Positions 62,895 through 64,000 of a DNA stretch of 64,000 nt are shown here, piece after piece; positions within the stretch are counted from its first letter, which is position 1, and every line of letters begins with the position of its first letter. Source of the DNA: Physcomitrium patens (lineage: Eukaryota; Streptophyta; Bryopsida; Funariales; Funariaceae); NCBI RefSeq assembly GCF_000002425.4, contig NC_037254.1:9742408-9806407 (forward strand), given 5' to 3'. The position numbers were made by a program, and so were the translations under genes. The notes beneath the pieces are model-generated. The model ran no database searches and was not told where the DNA came from. It saw only the letters and a program-made list of their open reading frames with translations.

Positions 62895-63890
62895 ATGTCT
62901 TATGATCTTCTTATTCATGATATCAAGAATCTTTCTTGTAAGTCTCATGATGTTTCAAAGTTCAAGTTCAAGAACAACTTACTCTATTTTAAAGGATACC
63001 TATATATTCCAAAAGGAAAAGCATGTTTACGTATTTTTCAAGCATGTCATGATTTTTTAGCAGCAAAATATTTTGGATACAATAAGACTTTAGAGCTTAT
63101 ATCTAAAGATTTTTGGTGGCTGTAAATATAGAAGGTGGTAAAAGACTTTTTCTATTCATGTAACATTTGTTCAAGATCAAAAATTCTTTGTCATCGACCT
63201 TATGGTCTTTTCCAAATATTATCTATATCTGAACAACCATGGTCTTCTATTTCTATGAATTTTATTACAAATCTTTCAAGTTCAAGTTCATATGATTCCA
63301 TATTCGTAATCATAGATCGCTTCACCAAAATGGTACATTTTATACTATGTACAAAATCTATTTCAAGTGAAAAAACATCTAAGCTTTTTATTGCCAATAT
63401 CTATTACTATCATAGATTGCCAAAGGATATTATATCAAATAAGGAGACTTAATTTGTATCAACATTCTAAAAAATCCTATTCAAGTTTCTAAAGGTGGAT
63501 ATAAAGCTCTCTTTGGCTTTTCATCCTCAAATTGATGGGCAAAGAAAACAGATGAATCAAGTTTTAGAGCAGTATTTGAAGTGTACCATCAACTATTATC
63601 AAAATGATTGGACAACTCTTTTGCTATTGATACAATTTACATACAATAATTTGGTACATTCTTCTACTCAATAAATACCTTTCTTTTTCAATTATGGTTA
63701 TCATCCATGACTTGATACTTTTGACTTTTCAAAAGTTGGTAATCCTATGGCAAAAGATTTAGTAAATTGTTTGTTAGAGCTACATGCAACAATGAAGACA
63801 TAATTAAAGGAAACTCAAGAACGACAAAAGGCCAATGCAGATGCCTATTACAAGGATCAACCACAATTCAACATAGTTGACTAGGTATGA
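62895..63890 (+). pseudogene. gypsy integrase relic
   Basis: HHCC zinc-finger region: ACHDFLAAKYFGYNKTLELI, FWW, then FYSCNICSRSK. One His is changed or missing. The core has WSSISMNFITNLS and SIFVIIDRFTKMVHFILC, then LAFHPQIDGQRKQMNQVLEQ and FTYNNLVHSST. The end is FFFNYGYHPRLDTFDFSKVG and QERQKANADAYYKDQ. The sequence reaches GPFPI-like residues at the window edge. A chromodomain, if present, lies beyond it. Confidence 0.8.
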
Positions 63891-64000
63891 TTACTTTATC
63901 ACAATATCAAGACTACTTGTTCTTGTGATAAGTTGGACTATCATAAGCTGTGACCTTTTCCTATTAGTGAACAAGTCATTCTTGTTGATTATTGATTATA

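Larger units (their letters stand above)
59128..64000 (+). mobile_element. Ty3/gypsy element, + orientation, cut by the window edge
   Basis: 5' LTR followed by gag, protease, RT, RNase H and integrase in order. Same family as the element at 24588. It lies head-to-head with the truncated minus copy to its left. The 3' LTR is beyond the window. Several blocks keep longer frames than in the other copies. Confidence 0.85.

Noticed and set aside
1-64000. tRNA, rRNA or CRISPR arrays
   Set aside because: No cloverleaf with TTCRANNC box, no rRNA core sequence and no regularly spaced identical repeats were found by eye; a covariance-model scan was not possible.

Overview
The window looks like nuclear DNA of a land plant, most likely a bryophyte and probably a moss; this assignment is inference. 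All six clear genes are eukaryotic. Five have spliced coding regions with short GT-AG introns and RPB8 has an intron in its leader. The proteins match plant versions of their families, and two are plant/plastid-type proteins of unknown function. Base composition is bimodal: gene islands of about 40-50% GC sit in very AT-rich DNA full of (AT)n microsatellites and decayed transposons. I saw no bacterial operon, rRNA, tRNA or CRISPR array.

Layout. 1-3480: AT-rich, no gene. 4878-7423 (+): MEMO1-family protein in seven exons. 8852-10224 (-): plant-specific protein resembling DUF7804 in three exons, convergent with MEMO1. 13823-14266 (-): RPB8/RPABC3, a shared subunit of RNA polymerases I, II and III, with a telo-box upstream. 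16021-20644 (-): COG8, a Golgi tethering subunit, in twelve exons. 21061-33300: transposon zone, in which a degenerate Helitron on + is split by a complete 5.76-kb Ty3/gypsy element on -. 33350-41160: second gene island with a DUF3067 plastid-type protein (34523-36079, +), a convergent GT47/exostosin glycosyltransferase (37428-39539, -), and a 185-codon ORF of unknown status. 41447-46875: complete but decayed Ty1/copia element (-). About 48790-51500: a second Helitron Rep/helicase relic (-). 52130-53260: a GC-richer block of unknown nature. 55647-58310: truncated gypsy copy (-). 59128-64000: another gypsy copy (+) that runs off the right edge.

The genes are housekeeping and do not form one pathway. 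COG8 and the GT47 enzyme both act at the Golgi, and the DUF7804-like and DUF3067 proteins both look plastid-targeted, but nothing shows co-regulation. The transposon coding frames are all dead: most stops fall where the family has Gln, Trp or Arg, the pattern left by C-to-T change on either strand. The observations I rate most worth checking are a roughly 80-bp sequence module shared by the upstream regions of two unrelated genes, a perfect 29-bp inverted repeat flanking an AT-rich insert, a uORF that spans the leader intron of the DUF3067 gene, and the nested transposon. I did not find a convincing new multi-gene system.
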